DNA of 6,909 bases, taken from NCBI GenBank assembly GCA_041743835.1, contig JBGTLW010000157.1:1-6909 (forward strand), in the 5' to 3' direction. A program made the translations under genes and the position numbers. Below are positions 5,962 through 6,909 of the stretch, piece after piece (within the stretch, counting starts at the first letter, position 1; the number at the start of each line of letters is the position of its first letter). Source of the stretch: JBGTLW01 sp041743835 (GTDB lineage: Bacteria; Planctomycetota; Phycisphaerae; Phycisphaerales; Phycisphaeraceae). The notes under the pieces were generated by a model. It was not told the origin of the DNA. It saw only the letters and a program-made list of their open reading frames with translations, and ran no database searches.

Positions 5962-6687
5962 ATGAGCGAACCCCACATCAAGGTCGGTATCGTGATGGGC
6001 AGCGCCTCGGATGCGCCGGTGATGCGTCAGTGCGCCCAGGTCCTCGAACAGCTTGGCATCGGCTACGAGATGAAGGTGTGCTCGGCCCACCGCACCCCGC
6101 AGCGGGCGCACGACTTCGCGACCACCGCCGCGGATCGTGGCCTCAAAGTCGTCATCGCCGCGGCGGGCATGAGCGCCCACCTCGCGGGTGTCATGGCCGC
6201 GCTGACCCACCTGCCCGTGCTCGGCGTGCCGATGGAAGGCAAGCTGGCGGGCGGGCTCGATGCGCTGCTCTCCACGTGCAACATGCCCAAGGGCATCCCC
6301 GTGGCGACCATGAGCCAGGGAAGCCACGGCGCGGTGAATGCGGCCCTGTTTGCCGCCGCGATCCTCGCGACCAGCGACCCGGCCCTGGAGAAGCGGCTGC
6401 TGGACTACCGAGCAGCGCAGACCGCCGCGATCCCCGAAGACCCCCGACGCCTGAATCACACCCGCTTGATGAGAGCCATCCTTGCGACGCGCATCGCGGG
6501 CGGCTATTGCGTGGGCGCAACGGCCGTGCCGGGCTTCCACGCGCGGCGGAGCCACAGCGCGTTGAGCACCACGCTGACGCTGGATAACGCCATCGCCCCG
6601 GCCGCGAACATCGGGTGCATCACCCCCGCCACCGCCAGCGGGATGAGCACGATGTTGTACCCAAACGCCCAGCCCAGCCCCATGTAA
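5962..6687 (+). CDS. purE: PurE, N5-carboxyaminoimidazole ribonucleotide mutase; abnormal C-terminal extension
   Basis: PurE acts in de novo purine synthesis, forming 4-carboxy-AIR from N5-CAIR (class I, working with PurK). The first 161 residues match the whole family: GSASD (13-17), SAHRTP (41-46), AGMSAHLAGV (68-77), PVLGVP (85-90), MPKGIPV (108-114) and AAQTAA (151-156). PurE proteins are usually about 160-170 aa, but this frame runs to 241 aa. The extra 80 residues resemble nothing I know, and the last 184 bases of the gene are antisense to the P-type ATPase. Removing one C from the C5 run at 6441-6445 would end the protein at TGA 6452-6454, at 163 aa. A frameshift, natural or from sequencing, is therefore likely; a true extension is possible. 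ATG 5962 was chosen because the open frame upstream crosses the hairpin and promoter. The assignment to class I is the usual bacterial case and is not proven here. Confidence 0.9.
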   Translation: MSEPHIKVGIVMGSASDAPVMRQCAQVLEQLGIGYEMKVCSAHRTPQRAHDFATTAADRGLKVVIAAAGMSAHLAGVMAALTHLPVLGVPMEGKLAGGLDALLSTCNMPKGIPVATMSQGSHGAVNAALFAAAILATSDPALEKRLLDYRAAQTAAIPEDPRRLNHTRLMRAILATRIAGGYCVGATAVPGFHARRSHSALSTTLTLDNAIAPAANIGCITPATASGMSTMLYPNAQPSPM

Positions 6688-6909
6688 ATCCGCTTCATCG
6701 TGGCCCGGCTAAGCGACACTGCGCGCGGCACATTCATCAGGTCCGCGCCGACCAGCACCACGTGCCCGGCATGACCCGCGATGTCCGTGCCCCCGCCCAC
6801 CGCCACGCCCATGTCCGCCGCCGCCAGCGCCGGCGCGTCGTTGATCCCATCGCCGACCATCGCGACACGGTGGCCGGCACGCTGAAGCTCACGCACCGCC
6901 TCGTGCTTC
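6504..6909 (-). CDS. copA: Copper-type P1B ATPase, C-terminal part (partial at right edge)
   Basis: The last 134 residues are visible; the gene continues past the right edge. GDGINDAPAL (window residues 19-28) is the P-type ATPase hinge motif of the P domain, followed by the GTD segment (40-42). Two membrane helices follow. The first has WAFGYNIVLIP (80-90), fitting the Cu(I)-site YN-x4-P motif of helix 7. The second has HPMFAAGAMALSS (98-110), fitting P-x6-M-A-x2-SS of helix 8. Tyr84, Asn85, Met106 and Ser110 correspond to the known Cu(I)-site residues. This points to Cu(I) export across the inner membrane. The CPC motif, DKTGT and any heavy-metal-binding domain lie outside the window, so Cu versus Ag specificity is unconfirmed. 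The usual Asn seven residues before Tyr84 is Gly77. It is convergent with purE, and its 3' end lies under the purE extension. Confidence 0.88.
   Translation of the reverse strand, partial: KHEAVRELQRAGHRVAMVGDGINDAPALAAADMGVAVGGGTDIAGHAGHVVLVGADLMNVPRAVSLSRATMKRIYMGLGWAFGYNIVLIPLAVAGVMHPMFAAGAMALSSVSVVLNALWLRRAWKPGTAVAPTQ

Noticed and set aside
5899..6555. 218-aa minus-strand open frame across purE
   Set aside because: It is antisense to purE, with His/Arg/Gly-rich sequence and no family resemblance.

Overview
The window is about two-thirds G+C (estimated by eye) and codes on both strands with little spare DNA. It looks like a chromosomal fragment of a free-living bacterium, not a mobile or accessory region. 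I see no insertion sequence, phage gene, CRISPR array, tRNA or rRNA. A Planctomycetota origin (Phycisphaerae-like) is my inference. It rests on the high G+C, the lack of Shine-Dalgarno sequences, the sugar-ester SGNH hydrolases beside a secreted PF10091 glycoside-hydrolase-like protein, and an endonuclease-type MutL. No single gene here proves it.

Layout, left to right. Bases 3-110 may hold the last codons of a plus-strand gene that enters from the left. A minus-strand block follows: a secreted glucoamylase-like protein (139-1689), an AT-rich spacer of about 300 bases, a small GDSL/SGNH hydrolase (1992-2639) and a two-domain GxDLY-type SGNH hydrolase (2713-3774). Transcription of this block runs right to left. 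A 108-bp divergent spacer separates it from mutL (3883-5796, plus strand). After mutL comes a long near-perfect hairpin (5837-5904), then a promoter and purE (from 5962, plus strand). The right edge holds the C-terminal part of a copper-type P1B ATPase on the minus strand (6504-6909, partial), convergent with purE.

How the genes fit together. The two SGNH hydrolases and the secreted PF10091 protein plausibly act on acylated glucans or oligosaccharides: ester groups removed by the esterases, the glycan cut by the PF10091 enzyme. That is inference from families and adjacency. mutL (mismatch repair), purE (purine synthesis) and the copper ATPase are housekeeping genes with no evident link to that block.

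Most worth a second look: (1) the purE frame runs about 80 residues past the normal PurE end into antisense of the ATPase gene, and a one-base change in a C5 run would restore a normal-length PurE; (2) the 27-bp-arm inverted repeat upstream of purE looks like a dispersed palindromic element; (3) mutL and purE each have a -10-like hexamer 6-7 bases before the ATG and no Shine-Dalgarno, which suggests leaderless mRNAs. I found no convincing previously undescribed multi-gene system.
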